DNA of 22,769 nt from contig PCCU01000071.1 of the NCBI GenBank assembly GCA_002732015.1, forward strand, positions 1 to 22,769, in the 5' to 3' direction. Position 1 is the first letter of the stretch, and the number at the start of each line of letters is the position of its first letter. The notes beneath the pieces are model-generated. The model had not been told where the DNA came from and searched no databases. It worked only from the letters and a program-made list of their open reading frames with translations. A program made the translations under genes and the position numbers. The DNA is from Candidatus Pelagibacterales bacterium (lineage in GTDB: Bacteria > Pseudomonadota > Alphaproteobacteria > TMED109). This document shows positions 1-8,015 of the stretch, one piece after another.

Positions 1-25
1 TTTAAAATATAATTAATATAATATA

Positions 26-808
26 ATGATTTTAGAAAATAAAAAGTACTTATCTTTTTCACACCAATTAGCTGACACAGCAGGAAAAATTCTAATAAAA
101 AACTATAAGTCTAAAAATATTTCAAAGGCCCTTAAAAGTAAGGGAGTTAGAAATGAATTAGTAACTAATATTGATATTATGATAGAAAAAAAAATTAGGA
201 AACTAATAAATTCAAAATTTCCAACACACAACATATTAGGTGAAGAAAAAGGTTTAACTAATAAACAATCATATTTCACGTGGATTATTGATCCTATAGA
301 TGGAACTAATGCCTACATTACAGGTGTTCCTCTTTTTGGTTTTATGATATCTTTAAAATATAAAAATCACTTCATATTAGGTCTTGTTGACCAACCTATT
401 CTAAAAGAAAGGTATTGGAATAATATCAATGGATCGTATTTGAATGGTAAAAGAATTTCTACTTCCAATGTTAAAAAATTATCAGATGCTATTATCACTT
501 GCACAGATCCGAATATGTTTAAAAACTTTTCAGACTTAAACAAAAATCTATTTAAAAAGGCAAGTTTTATTAGATGGGGGACAGACGTTATAGGATATTT
601 AAGATGTGCTGAAGGTTTAGTAGACGCAGTTATTGAAAGAAATATAAAAATATGGGACATAGCTGCAGTTGAACCTATTATAAGCAAAGCAGGAGGAATT
701 ATTACAACTTGGGATGGTAAGTCTATAGGTTCTAATGATACTGTTTGTGCATCTAGCAATAGTGTATTACATAATATTCTGTTAAAAAAATTGCAAAAAT
801 TTTTATAA
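26..808 (+). CDS. hisN: Histidinol-phosphatase-like inositol monophosphatase family protein
   Basis: A 260-aa member of the Mg-dependent IMPase fold. The metal site is visible: GEEKG (E73, E74), DPIDGT (D89, D92) and WDIAA (W210, D211). Phrases such as WIIDPIDGTNAYITG followed by VPLFG resemble the HisN branch of alphaproteobacteria, which dephosphorylates histidinol phosphate in histidine synthesis. The inositol-1-phosphatase (SuhB) and CysQ branches share the same metal motifs, so the substrate is inferred. The protein is cytosolic, with no signal peptide or membrane segment. The ATG at 26 has no Shine-Dalgarno sequence. Its upstream is almost pure A/T with TATAAT words at 8-13, 17-22 and 22-27, so a promoter and a near-leaderless mRNA are possible. 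Whether anything lies upstream in the same operon is outside the window. The ETF-QO gene follows 16 nt downstream in the same direction. Confidence 0.85.
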   Translation: MILENKKYLSFSHQLADTAGKILIKNYKSKNISKALKSKGVRNELVTNIDIMIEKKIRKLINSKFPTHNILGEEKGLTNKQSYFTWIIDPIDGTNAYITGVPLFGFMISLKYKNHFILGLVDQPILKERYWNNINGSYLNGKRISTSNVKKLSDAIITCTDPNMFKNFSDLNKNLFKKASFIRWGTDVIGYLRCAEGLVDAVIERNIKIWDIAAVEPIISKAGGIITTWDGKSIGSNDTVCASSNSVLHNILLKKLQKFL

Positions 809-824
809 ATACTATTCTTATACT

Positions 825-2456
825 ATGACTGTAGAAGAAATGAATTATGATGTAGTTATCGTAGGTGCTGGACCGGCAGGTTTAGCTGCTGCTATTAAAT
901 TAAAACAGCTTTCTACAGAAATATCTGTTTGTATTATAGAGAAAGGCTCAGAAGTTGGTGCTCATATTTTATCAGGAGCAATATTAGAGCCTAGTTCTTT
1001 TAATGAACTTATCCCTAATTGGAAAGATCTGAATGCCCCTATTAAAACTAAAGTACAAAAAGAAAGTTTCTTTTTTTTAACAAAAAAAAATAAGATACCA
1101 TTACCTGACTTTATCTTACCTAGAGATATGAAAAATGATAATAACTACATTATAAGTTTAGGAAATTTATGTAAATGGATGGCTGAATATGCAGAAAAAC
1201 TGGGCGTAGATATTTTTCCAGGCTTTACCGCAAAAGAAATAATTTACGATGAAAATGAAAAAGTGATTGGTGTACTTAGTGGGGAAAAAGGTATTACTAA
1301 GAATGGTGAAAAATCAAATCTTTATGAACCCAAGATTGCCTTAAAAGCTAACCAAACTTTTTTTGCTGAAGGTTGTAGGGGTCATTTAGGAAAAAAATTA
1401 ATAAAAAAATTTAGTTTGTATGAAAAAAATAAATTTCAGACATATGCTATAGGGATAAAAGAGCTTTGGGAAATAAAAGAAGATGTCTTGCCACTAGGAA
1501 CAGTTATTCATAGCATTGGTTGGCCATTATACAACAAAGCTTATGGTGGGTCATTTATATACAAATTGACTGATAATCTTGCATCAATAGGTTTTGTTGT
1601 AGGTCTAGATTATAAGAATCCTTACTTAAGTCCTTATCAAGAATTTCAAAACTTTAAGTCTCATCCAAAAATAACTGAGTTCCTTAAAAATGGTAATAGA
1701 GTTTCTTATGGAGCAAGAGCTCTTAATGAAGGTGGTTACCAATCATTGACTAAATTAAGTTTTCCTGGTGGTGTAATGTTAGGGTGTGAAGCTGGTACTT
1801 TAAATGTTTTAAAAATTAAAGGAACCCACACTGCTATTGGATCTGGTATATTAGCTGCTGAGTCCTATTACGATTCACTTAAAGAAGGAAAACATAAAAA
1901 TGAGCTCAAAAACTATCAAAGCAAATTTGAAAATAGTTCAATCTATAAAGAGTTATATAGTGTTAGAAATGTTAGACCTGGATTTAAATATGGACTTTTT
2001 TCAGGTCTACTTAATACCTTTATAGACCAAAAAATATTCAGAGGAAAAGCACCATGGACTATAAATCATAAAAAAAGAGATAACGAGACCTTGCATAAAA
2101 AAGTAAATTTAAAAAAAATTACCTATCCTAAACCTAACAATACAACTACCTTCGACCGATTAACTAGTTTGTCATTCTCAGGAACTAATCATAAAGAAGA
2201 TCAACCATGTCATTTAGTTTTAAAAAATAAAATGGTCCCAATAGAAAAAAATTTAGAATTGTTTGACTCTCCAGAGACTAGGTATTGCCCTGCTAATGTA
2301 TATGAAATTGTTGAAGCAGAAAAAAATACCCCTAAACTACAAATTAACTTTCAAAATTGTTTACACTGTAAAACTTGCGATATAAAAGACCCTTATCAAA
2401 ACATTGATTGGGTGCCCCCAGAAGGAGGAGACGGGCCTAATTATTCAGGAATGTAG
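825..2456 (+). CDS. Electron transfer flavoprotein-ubiquinone oxidoreductase (ETF-QO)
   Basis: A 543-aa inner-membrane-associated FAD/4Fe-4S enzyme that passes electrons from reduced ETF (fatty-acid, amino-acid and methylamine-type dehydrogenases) to ubiquinone. The N-terminal dinucleotide fold has VIVGAGPAGLAAA (G14-G19). The middle contains the family segments GAHILSGA, GGYQSL and GGVMLGCEAGTLN, then KGTHTAIGSG. The C-terminal ferredoxin-like cluster has four cysteines at 488, 512, 515 and 518 (YCPA; NCLHCKTCD), all present. Length matches bacterial ETF-QO (about 540-560). The start is ATG at 825 (MTVEEMNYDV), but ATG 840 (MNYDVVIVG) is preceded by GAAGAA and is a fair alternative. The stop TAG lies 5 nt from the stop of convergent lpxC, with no terminator hairpin between. 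The gene is also called etfD or etfQO in other genomes. Confidence 0.96.
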   Translation: MTVEEMNYDVVIVGAGPAGLAAAIKLKQLSTEISVCIIEKGSEVGAHILSGAILEPSSFNELIPNWKDLNAPIKTKVQKESFFFLTKKNKIPLPDFILPRDMKNDNNYIISLGNLCKWMAEYAEKLGVDIFPGFTAKEIIYDENEKVIGVLSGEKGITKNGEKSNLYEPKIALKANQTFFAEGCRGHLGKKLIKKFSLYEKNKFQTYAIGIKELWEIKEDVLPLGTVIHSIGWPLYNKAYGGSFIYKLTDNLASIGFVVGLDYKNPYLSPYQEFQNFKSHPKITEFLKNGNRVSYGARALNEGGYQSLTKLSFPGGVMLGCEAGTLNVLKIKGTHTAIGSGILAAESYYDSLKEGKHKNELKNYQSKFENSSIYKELYSVRNVRPGFKYGLFSGLLNTFIDQKIFRGKAPWTINHKKRDNETLHKKVNLKKITYPKPNNTTTFDRLTSLSFSGTNHKEDQPCHLVLKNKMVPIEKNLELFDSPETRYCPANVYEIVEAEKNTPKLQINFQNCLHCKTCDIKDPYQNIDWVPPEGGDGPNYSGM

Positions 2457-2461
2457 TTGTT

Positions 2462-3379
2462 TTAAGCAGTTAAAATTCTTTCTCTAGCGATAAAGTTATC
2501 ACTTTTATTGTGTTGGTAAATCCTAAAATTAGCATAATCTGAGAAAATTTTATGCATTACCAATCTATTTATTTCGTGTCCTGGATAATAAACCGATAAA
2601 CTACCTATTAAATTTAATCCAATCAATGAAAGGTCTCCAATTACATCTAAAGTTTTATGTTTTGCAAAATAGTTAGTACTATTTTTAAAATTAGAATTTA
2701 TAATTTTACCCTCTTTAATAACAATTGCATTATCTAAATTTCCTCCTCTGGCTAAGCCATTCTTCTGCATAACTTCAATATCCTCAAAGAAACAAAATGT
2801 TTTGGCATCCATCACATTTTTATAAATTTCTTCGTAGTTATTACCAAGTGAAATTTTTTGTTTTCCTATTGGTTCTGAAAAATCTACTGCACAGTCAATT
2901 TTAAGTGAACTATTTGGCTCTAACTCGAATACACTATTTTTATTCTCAACTTTTATTTTTTTATTGATGAATAAGAATTTTTTAAATTTATTTGAATGTT
3001 CTCTAGTACCCACACTTTTAATAATATTATCATATGCTCTAGCAGATCCGTCAAGGATTGGAATCTCTTGAGAGTCTAGCTCAATAATTAAATTATCTAT
3101 ACTGTTACCTTTAATAGCAGCTAACAAATGCTCTACGGTTAGTATTTTAGCATCAGAATTATAAGATTTTAGTGTTGTACACAAATTACTTTTGTAAATA
3201 TGTTTATAGTCAGCAGGTATAACATTATTTTCTTTCAGGTCTTTTCTTATAAAAGTAATTCCCGTATCAGCTTCACTAGGCTTTAAAGTAATATTGCACA
3301 CATTTCCTGAATGCAACCCTACCCCTGAAAAGCTTACAGAACTTGAAATAGTTCTTTGCAAAATATTATAATTATTCAT
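2462..3379 (-). CDS. lpxC: UDP-3-O-acyl-N-acetylglucosamine deacetylase
   Basis: A 305-aa zinc deacetylase that catalyses the committed step of lipid A synthesis, acting on UDP-3-O-acyl-GlcNAc in the cytosol. Zinc ligands are visible: H84 in TVEHLLAA, H241 and D245 in KHKTLDVIGDL. The catalytic H268 lies in PGHEINRLV. The N-terminus QRTISSSVSFSGVGLHSG is classical for LpxC, and length equals the family norm. It is the last gene of the dcw run. A 65-nt gap to ftsZ is the largest spacing in the cluster, so a private promoter is possible, but I see no convincing -35/-10 pair. No Shine-Dalgarno is visible: an oligo-U tract immediately precedes the ATG. Its presence implies an LPS-bearing outer membrane. 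It converges on the ETF-QO gene with 5 nt between stop codons. Confidence 0.97.
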   Translation of the reverse strand: MNNYNILQRTISSSVSFSGVGLHSGNVCNITLKPSEADTGITFIRKDLKENNVIPADYKHIYKSNLCTTLKSYNSDAKILTVEHLLAAIKGNSIDNLIIELDSQEIPILDGSARAYDNIIKSVGTREHSNKFKKFLFINKKIKVENKNSVFELEPNSSLKIDCAVDFSEPIGKQKISLGNNYEEIYKNVMDAKTFCFFEDIEVMQKNGLARGGNLDNAIVIKEGKIINSNFKNSTNYFAKHKTLDVIGDLSLIGLNLIGSLSVYYPGHEINRLVMHKIFSDYANFRIYQHNKSDNFIARERILTA

Positions 3380-3444
3380 AAAAAAAAGAATAACTATAAG
3401 TAATTAAAAATCTAGTAACGTTTTATTACAAATGTTACATCATG

Positions 3445-5079
3445 TTAATCTCTATTTCTTCTCAAGAAAGAAGGTATGTTCAAGTTATCATTATCAGTAG
3501 ATATTTCTCTACTATAGTTATCTTCATAACTACTAGATTTTGTAATTCGTTCTTCTCCACTATCTAAAAATGATGGCTCTATTCTTTCTGATGGTATATC
3601 ATTCATATTATTATTAGTATTAGAATTTATTATTTCCTCATTTCTTTCATTTTTATTATCAAATGATTTGTGTGCTACTTCACTTACCATTGAAAAAGCT
3701 TTTGTTCCAACATCAATCGCCTTATTTTTTACTGTAGAAAGTCTTGATATTAAGCTATTACTTGCATTTTCTGGGTTATCTTCATTAGCATTATAATCAT
3801 TTAAGTTACCATTTAGTAAGTCTGCCTCTTTGAAAGGATCAACTTTCTCACCTACTCTTCTTTTGGGAGCAACTTCTTCTTCAGGTATAAAAAAGTCGTC
3901 ATTTTTAGTTTCTGTATTTGAAGTACTTTCCTCATTTTCCTCTTTATCAGAAGGTATCTCATTACTTTCTTTTGCAAGAAAATCCTCTAAATCTGACTGT
4001 TTATGCCCTGCTTGCTTATTAACCTCGATCTTTTTATTGTTGTTTTCTTTTCTACTAGAAACTAGCCTAGGCTTTATGAACTTATTAGTACTATCATCTT
4101 CATTTTCTAAAATAAAACTATTATTAATCCCTGAAGCCAATAAAGAAACTCTAATTATTCCTTCTCCAATATTATCAATAGTATGACCGATAATCAAGTT
4201 TACATCCTCTTTACATTGTTGCTTAATATGAGCTGCAATTTCATCCATTTCATACAATTTAACATCTTCACCAGAGATATTTATTATTACCCCTTTAGCA
4301 TTTGCAATTGATGTATCATCTAGTAATGGGTTAGCAATTGCTAGTTCTGCCGCCTCTATTGCTCTTTCTTCTCCTGATGCCTCTCCTGTACCCATCATAG
4401 CCTTACCCATTTCTAACATTACTGTTTGGATATCTGCAAAATCTAAATTAATTTTTCCTTGCCTTACAATTAAATCAGTAACTCCCTTTATCCCGTTATA
4501 TAGAACTTCATCTGCCATTCTAAATGCTTCAGTAAATGTAGTATCTTTGTTAGCAACTTTAAATAAATTTTGATTTGGAATTATTATTAAAGTATCTACT
4601 GATTTTGCTAAATCTTTTATGCCTTCATCAGCTATCTTCATTCTTCTCAAACCTTCATAGTCAAAAGGTTTTGTTACAACTCCTACCGTTAAAATTCCTC
4701 TTTCTCTTGCTGCCTCTGCAATAATCGGAGCGGCACCTGTGCCTGTTCCTCCGCCCATTCCAGCCGTAACAAATAGCATATGTGTCCCCTCCAACTGGTC
4801 CATTACCTCTGAAAGTGACTCATCTGCAGCTTCCCTTCCAACTTCAGGTTTTGCCCCTGCTCCTAGACCTTTTGTTTTTTTTGCACCTAATTGAACTCGT
4901 CTATCAGTCAAAGAATTTGCTAATGATTGTGCATCCGTATTAGCTACCAAAAACTCTACTCCCTCAAGAGAAGCCTCAATCATATTATTTACTGCATTAC
5001 AACCAGCTCCACCTACACCTATTACAGTAATACGCGGTTTTAGTTTTTCATTGGTTGGTTCTGTTATATTTATAGTCAT
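3445..5079 (-). CDS. ftsZ: Cell division GTPase, Z-ring tubulin homologue
   Basis: A 544-aa tubulin-like GTPase that polymerises at midcell and recruits the divisome. The GTPase core spans residues 1-315: ITVIGVGGAGCNAVNNM at the N-terminus, the tubulin signature GGGTGTG at 109-115, and the synergy-loop motif NLDFADI at 211-217. Residues of about 325-525 form a long, acidic, Asn/Ser/Lys-rich, low-complexity linker, as in many alphaproteobacteria (E. coli FtsZ is only 383 aa). The C-terminal peptide LNIPSFLRRNRD (533-544) is the conserved FtsA/membrane-anchor docking tail. The start is decided by a strong GGAGGT ribosome site 4 nt upstream, embedded in the end of ftsA. The gene follows ftsA with a 2-nt gap. 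Confidence 0.99.
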   Translation of the reverse strand: MTINITEPTNEKLKPRITVIGVGGAGCNAVNNMIEASLEGVEFLVANTDAQSLANSLTDRRVQLGAKKTKGLGAGAKPEVGREAADESLSEVMDQLEGTHMLFVTAGMGGGTGTGAAPIIAEAARERGILTVGVVTKPFDYEGLRRMKIADEGIKDLAKSVDTLIIIPNQNLFKVANKDTTFTEAFRMADEVLYNGIKGVTDLIVRQGKINLDFADIQTVMLEMGKAMMGTGEASGEERAIEAAELAIANPLLDDTSIANAKGVIINISGEDVKLYEMDEIAAHIKQQCKEDVNLIIGHTIDNIGEGIIRVSLLASGINNSFILENEDDSTNKFIKPRLVSSRKENNNKKIEVNKQAGHKQSDLEDFLAKESNEIPSDKEENEESTSNTETKNDDFFIPEEEVAPKRRVGEKVDPFKEADLLNGNLNDYNANEDNPENASNSLISRLSTVKNKAIDVGTKAFSMVSEVAHKSFDNKNERNEEIINSNTNNNMNDIPSERIEPSFLDSGEERITKSSSYEDNYSREISTDNDNLNIPSFLRRNRD

Positions 5080-5081
5080 AG

Positions 5082-6341
5082 TTACCTCCGTAAATTATTA
5101 AAAAAAATCTCACTCATCCAGTTTTTAACAAATGAAAACTTATTTTTTTTTGTCATATGAGTATTAAAATTCTGTTTTTTTTCATACTCTTTGACTTTAA
5201 AAATACTTTGAATTATTCCTAATGCTACTGAGTAGCCAGGATCTAAATTATTCTCTAAGTTTGATTTAAATTCTCTAGGGAAACCAATTCTAGAATTGTA
5301 ATTTAATTTGTTTTTAGCCAGTATAGTTATTCCATCTAGTTGAGAACCACCTCCAGTGATAACTAACTGCTTGCTAATAATATTTTTATACCCTGATTTT
5401 CCAATTACTACATCTGTCCACTTGAGAATATCCTCAAGGAAAGGTTTAACTATTCCATGTAAATCTTTTTTACTTATATTAATAAAATTTTCATTTTGAT
5501 TAAAATTCAAAGAAGGTACCTCAAAAGAAATTTCACTGTCAGAATTATGTTCTATAGCAGAAGCATGCATAATTTTTATTTTTTCTGCTTCAGTAAAACT
5601 TATTCCAAAAAATTTAGCTATAGCCTCCGTAATATTATTTCCTCCAAAATTTATAATTTCAGAAAATAAAAAGTTTCCTTTTGCAAAAATAGATAAAGAG
5701 GTTTTAGTAGCACCTATTTCCAAAACTATGGCTCCTAAATCTAATTCATTATCATTTAAAACTGCTATACCAGAAGCTAGCCCAGAAAATACAACTTGAC
5801 CTATATCTACATTACATTTTGTTACACACTCAACATAATTTTTATAATGATTACTACCTATAGTAGAAATAACAAACTCTACCTCTAATTCAGAACCATA
5901 CATTCCTAGAGGGTTTTTAATTCCATTAGCTCCATCAATACTAAACCCTATAGGCGCTGCATGTAAAATTTTCTTCTCATTAAAATAAGTTTCTTGCATA
6001 ACTAAATTTAAACTCTCATTTATGTCATCTTGTTTTATTCTGTCCTCTAAGATATTTATCTTTTGATTAAACAATTTAGTATCTACTACCTTTGATGAAG
6101 CAGAAATATTTATTTCATTTATTTTTAAGTCAGCTTGCTTTTCAGCTTCAAATATTGCTGATGAAATACTTTCTATAGCAGCATTAAAATCACTAATAAT
6201 CCCATGACTAATCCCTTTTGCTTCATTATACCCTAAACCAATAATTTTACTCATATCATATTGATCTCTACTTGCAATAATGCAGCAAATCTTACTCGAT
6301 CCTATATCAAGTGCTGCTAAGTATTTGTCTCTATTATTCAT
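5082..6341 (-). CDS. ftsA: Cell division actin-like ATPase, membrane tether of FtsZ
   Basis: A 419-aa actin-fold protein that binds the FtsZ tail and anchors the Z ring to the inner membrane. Visible elements are the phosphate-1 motif LDIGSSK (11-17), the SHGIISDFNAAIESI segment of the FtsA-specific 1C domain, the phosphate-2 region LEIGATKTSLSIF (207-219) and the adenosine motif VITGGGSQLDGI (327-338). The C-terminus (FVKNWMSEIFFNNLRR) can form the amphipathic membrane-targeting helix. The phosphate-2 loop is unusual: the family normally has Asp and a Gly-rich run (D-x-G-G-G-T-T), whereas here it reads E-I-G-A-T-K-T. The start ATG overlaps the ftsQ stop (ATGA, 4 nt), and the end abuts ftsZ by 2 nt. 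Confidence 0.97.
   Translation of the reverse strand: MNNRDKYLAALDIGSSKICCIIASRDQYDMSKIIGLGYNEAKGISHGIISDFNAAIESISSAIFEAEKQADLKINEINISASSKVVDTKLFNQKINILEDRIKQDDINESLNLVMQETYFNEKKILHAAPIGFSIDGANGIKNPLGMYGSELEVEFVISTIGSNHYKNYVECVTKCNVDIGQVVFSGLASGIAVLNDNELDLGAIVLEIGATKTSLSIFAKGNFLFSEIINFGGNNITEAIAKFFGISFTEAEKIKIMHASAIEHNSDSEISFEVPSLNFNQNENFINISKKDLHGIVKPFLEDILKWTDVVIGKSGYKNIISKQLVITGGGSQLDGITILAKNKLNYNSRIGFPREFKSNLENNLDPGYSVALGIIQSIFKVKEYEKKQNFNTHMTKKNKFSFVKNWMSEIFFNNLRR
5084..5089 (-). promoter_or_regulatory. Strong ribosome binding site of ftsZ inside the ftsA stop region
   Basis: GGAGGT followed by AACT and ATG. It is the strongest Shine-Dalgarno I found in the cluster, and its bases double as the last Arg codons (CGG AGG) and first stop base of ftsA. 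It suits the high FtsZ:FtsA ratio known in bacteria; that link is inference. Confidence 0.8.
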
Positions 6342-7120
6342 ACTTTACTTTCATAAAATGAAAAATTATTAATGTTAAACTTTATAATCATTCTATCTTT
6401 AACTCGTAAGTCTATTTTTTTTAGGTTATCGGAAATTATTCCATGTCTTTTATTAAGCAAGGCTAACTTTCTGAATGCTTGCTCTGGATTGTTTTCAGGT
6501 AAATCCAGAGTTGTTAAATATGAGTAAACTAGAGACCACCTCCTATTGGAAATTAACTTTGCACTAGTAATTTTTTTTGCTAGGTCTGGAGATGTATTTA
6601 AAATATTACTTAAATCATTTATTTTATCTATAACATTTTCTCCACTAATTACTACCAAGTCTTGATATAAACTTTTATTATCTTCAATGATTTCTATCTT
6701 TTTACCCTGAGAGTTAATTAAAAAAGCTAGGTTTCCGTTATCTAATATAAATTTAGGTTCTTCTTCGTAAATATTAATTTTAAGTTCTGAAGGAAAAATT
6801 AATTTAAGATTTGCATTTTTTACCCAATCTAATTGTTCAAGTGCATATTTAGTAGCTTCCAAATCAATACAAAATAAATTTCTACATTTTTTATATTTAA
6901 TATGCTCTTTAATTTCATATTCATCAATTTTATGTATTCCTGTTATACTTATCTTCGTTAGTGAAAAGCCTAAATTTAGAATAAAGTTATCTAAATATGT
7001 ATATGCTTTGTACCTCTGCATTCCCATAATAAGAATTGTTATTAAAAACAAAGTTATACTCAACCTTATTTTATAAAGGTTTAATATTTTTATTAATTTA
7101 AGTTTTGTTAACTTTTGCAT
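6338..7120 (-). CDS. ftsQ: Cell division protein FtsQ
   Basis: A 260-aa bitopic divisome protein, normally in complex with FtsB and FtsL. It has a short Lys-rich cytoplasmic N-terminus, one membrane segment at about 19-34 (RLSITLFLITILIMGM), then a POTRA domain (about 55-120, beginning ISITGIHKIDEYEI with LDWVKNANLKLIFPSELKI) and the FtsQ/DivIB domain, whose end includes KKIDLRVKDRMIIK. The sequence diverges strongly, as usual for FtsQ; identification rests on topology, POTRA features and position between ddl and ftsA. The ATG at 7120 overlaps the end of ddl by 23 nt. No other in-frame ATG precedes the membrane segment, so this start is preferred. It ends in an ATGA junction with ftsA. Confidence 0.95.
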   Translation of the reverse strand: MQKLTKLKLIKILNLYKIRLSITLFLITILIMGMQRYKAYTYLDNFILNLGFSLTKISITGIHKIDEYEIKEHIKYKKCRNLFCIDLEATKYALEQLDWVKNANLKLIFPSELKINIYEEEPKFILDNGNLAFLINSQGKKIEIIEDNKSLYQDLVVISGENVIDKINDLSNILNTSPDLAKKITSAKLISNRRWSLVYSYLTTLDLPENNPEQAFRKLALLNKRHGIISDNLKKIDLRVKDRMIIKFNINNFSFYESKV

Positions 7121-8015
7121 CTTTTACTATCCAATCAATTAAGTTATCAAAAGAAATTCCAGACTGCTTTGCAATTTTAGGAACTAAAGATGATTTAGTG
7201 AGACCCGGCTGCGTATTAATCTCTAAAACATAAATTTCATCTTTATTTTTATAATTAACTCTAAAATCTACTCTTGTTATACCAGTACATTTCAATACTT
7301 TATTTGCAAGCTTTGAATATTTAATTATTTTTTTTATCATTTCTGATGAAGTTTTATTTGGGTATCTATAAATAGTCTCTTTACTTTTATATTTTGCAGA
7401 AAAATTATAAAAGGATTGCTTAGGTATTATTTCTAAAACTCCTAATACCTTTCCATTCATTAAAGCAACAGTATAATCATTTCCTTGAATATATTCTTCA
7501 ACCAGCATCGCTTTTTGCTTAATTTTATTAACAATATTTTTTATAGAAGTATTTTTTTTAATAATATAAACACCAAAACTAGAGCCTTCTGCAACTGGTT
7601 TTATGACAAATGGCCTTTTAAAGGGCTCTTTTTTTAAAATCTTATTTTTTGTCAAAACCATACCCTCTGGAACCTTAATTCCAGCATTTTTAAAAATTTT
7701 TTTTGAAAGCTCTTTATCCATTCCTAAACAGGATGCTGTTAATCCAGAATGAGTGTAAGGAATACCAAGGTACTCTAATGCTCCTTGAATTTTTCCATCT
7801 TCTCCCCATTGCCCGTGAAGAGCATTAAAAAAAACATCTACTTTATTTTTATTTTTTACTGCCCAAGACAAAAACTCATTGTCAACATTAACTTCAAGTA
7901 CATTGTATCCTTTAGCTTCTAATGCTATTTTTACGCTGTGAGCACTTTTATTAGATACATCATGCTCCGCAGACAACCCTCCTTTTAAAATAGCTATAGT
8001 TTTTTCTTTAATCAT
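7098..8015 (-). CDS. ddl: D-alanine--D-alanine ligase
   Basis: A 305-aa ATP-grasp enzyme that joins two D-Ala for addition by MurF; cytosolic. It shows the Ddl N-terminal motif LKGGLSAEHDVS (E17 matches the catalytic Glu of E. coli DdlB), HGQWGEDGKIQGALE, GLTASCLGMDK, the ATP-grasp loop KPVAEGSSFGV (139-149), and the metal-binding end EINTQPGLTKSSLVP. Length equals DdlB (306). It overlaps murB by 8 nt upstream and ftsQ by 23 nt downstream. This is the standard dcw position, so ddlB is an equally fitting name. Confidence 0.97.
   Translation of the reverse strand: MIKEKTIAILKGGLSAEHDVSNKSAHSVKIALEAKGYNVLEVNVDNEFLSWAVKNKNKVDVFFNALHGQWGEDGKIQGALEYLGIPYTHSGLTASCLGMDKELSKKIFKNAGIKVPEGMVLTKNKILKKEPFKRPFVIKPVAEGSSFGVYIIKKNTSIKNIVNKIKQKAMLVEEYIQGNDYTVALMNGKVLGVLEIIPKQSFYNFSAKYKSKETIYRYPNKTSSEMIKKIIKYSKLANKVLKCTGITRVDFRVNYKNKDEIYVLEINTQPGLTKSSLVPKIAKQSGISFDNLIDWIVKDAKVNKT

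Noticed and set aside
1..25. Three TATAAT words ahead of hisN as a defined promoter
   Set aside because: No -35 region is inside the window, and TATAAT occurs easily in such AT-rich sequence. Mentioned with hisN only.
367..759. Long open frame on the minus strand across hisN
   Set aside because: It is antisense to a gene with clear catalytic motifs, shows no family resemblance and has no ribosome site.
1073..1090. Homopolymer runs of A or T in coding regions, for example in the ETF-QO gene, as frameshift sites
   Set aside because: All affected proteins are full length with intact downstream motifs, so no shift is needed. The runs follow from AT richness.
3405..3438. Hairpin with T-run in the ftsZ-lpxC gap (GTAAC 3415-3419 with GTTAC 3434-3438)
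   Set aside because: The stem is only 5 bp with a 14-nt loop and AT rich, too weak to call a terminator or attenuator. No clear lpxC promoter was found in the 65 nt either.
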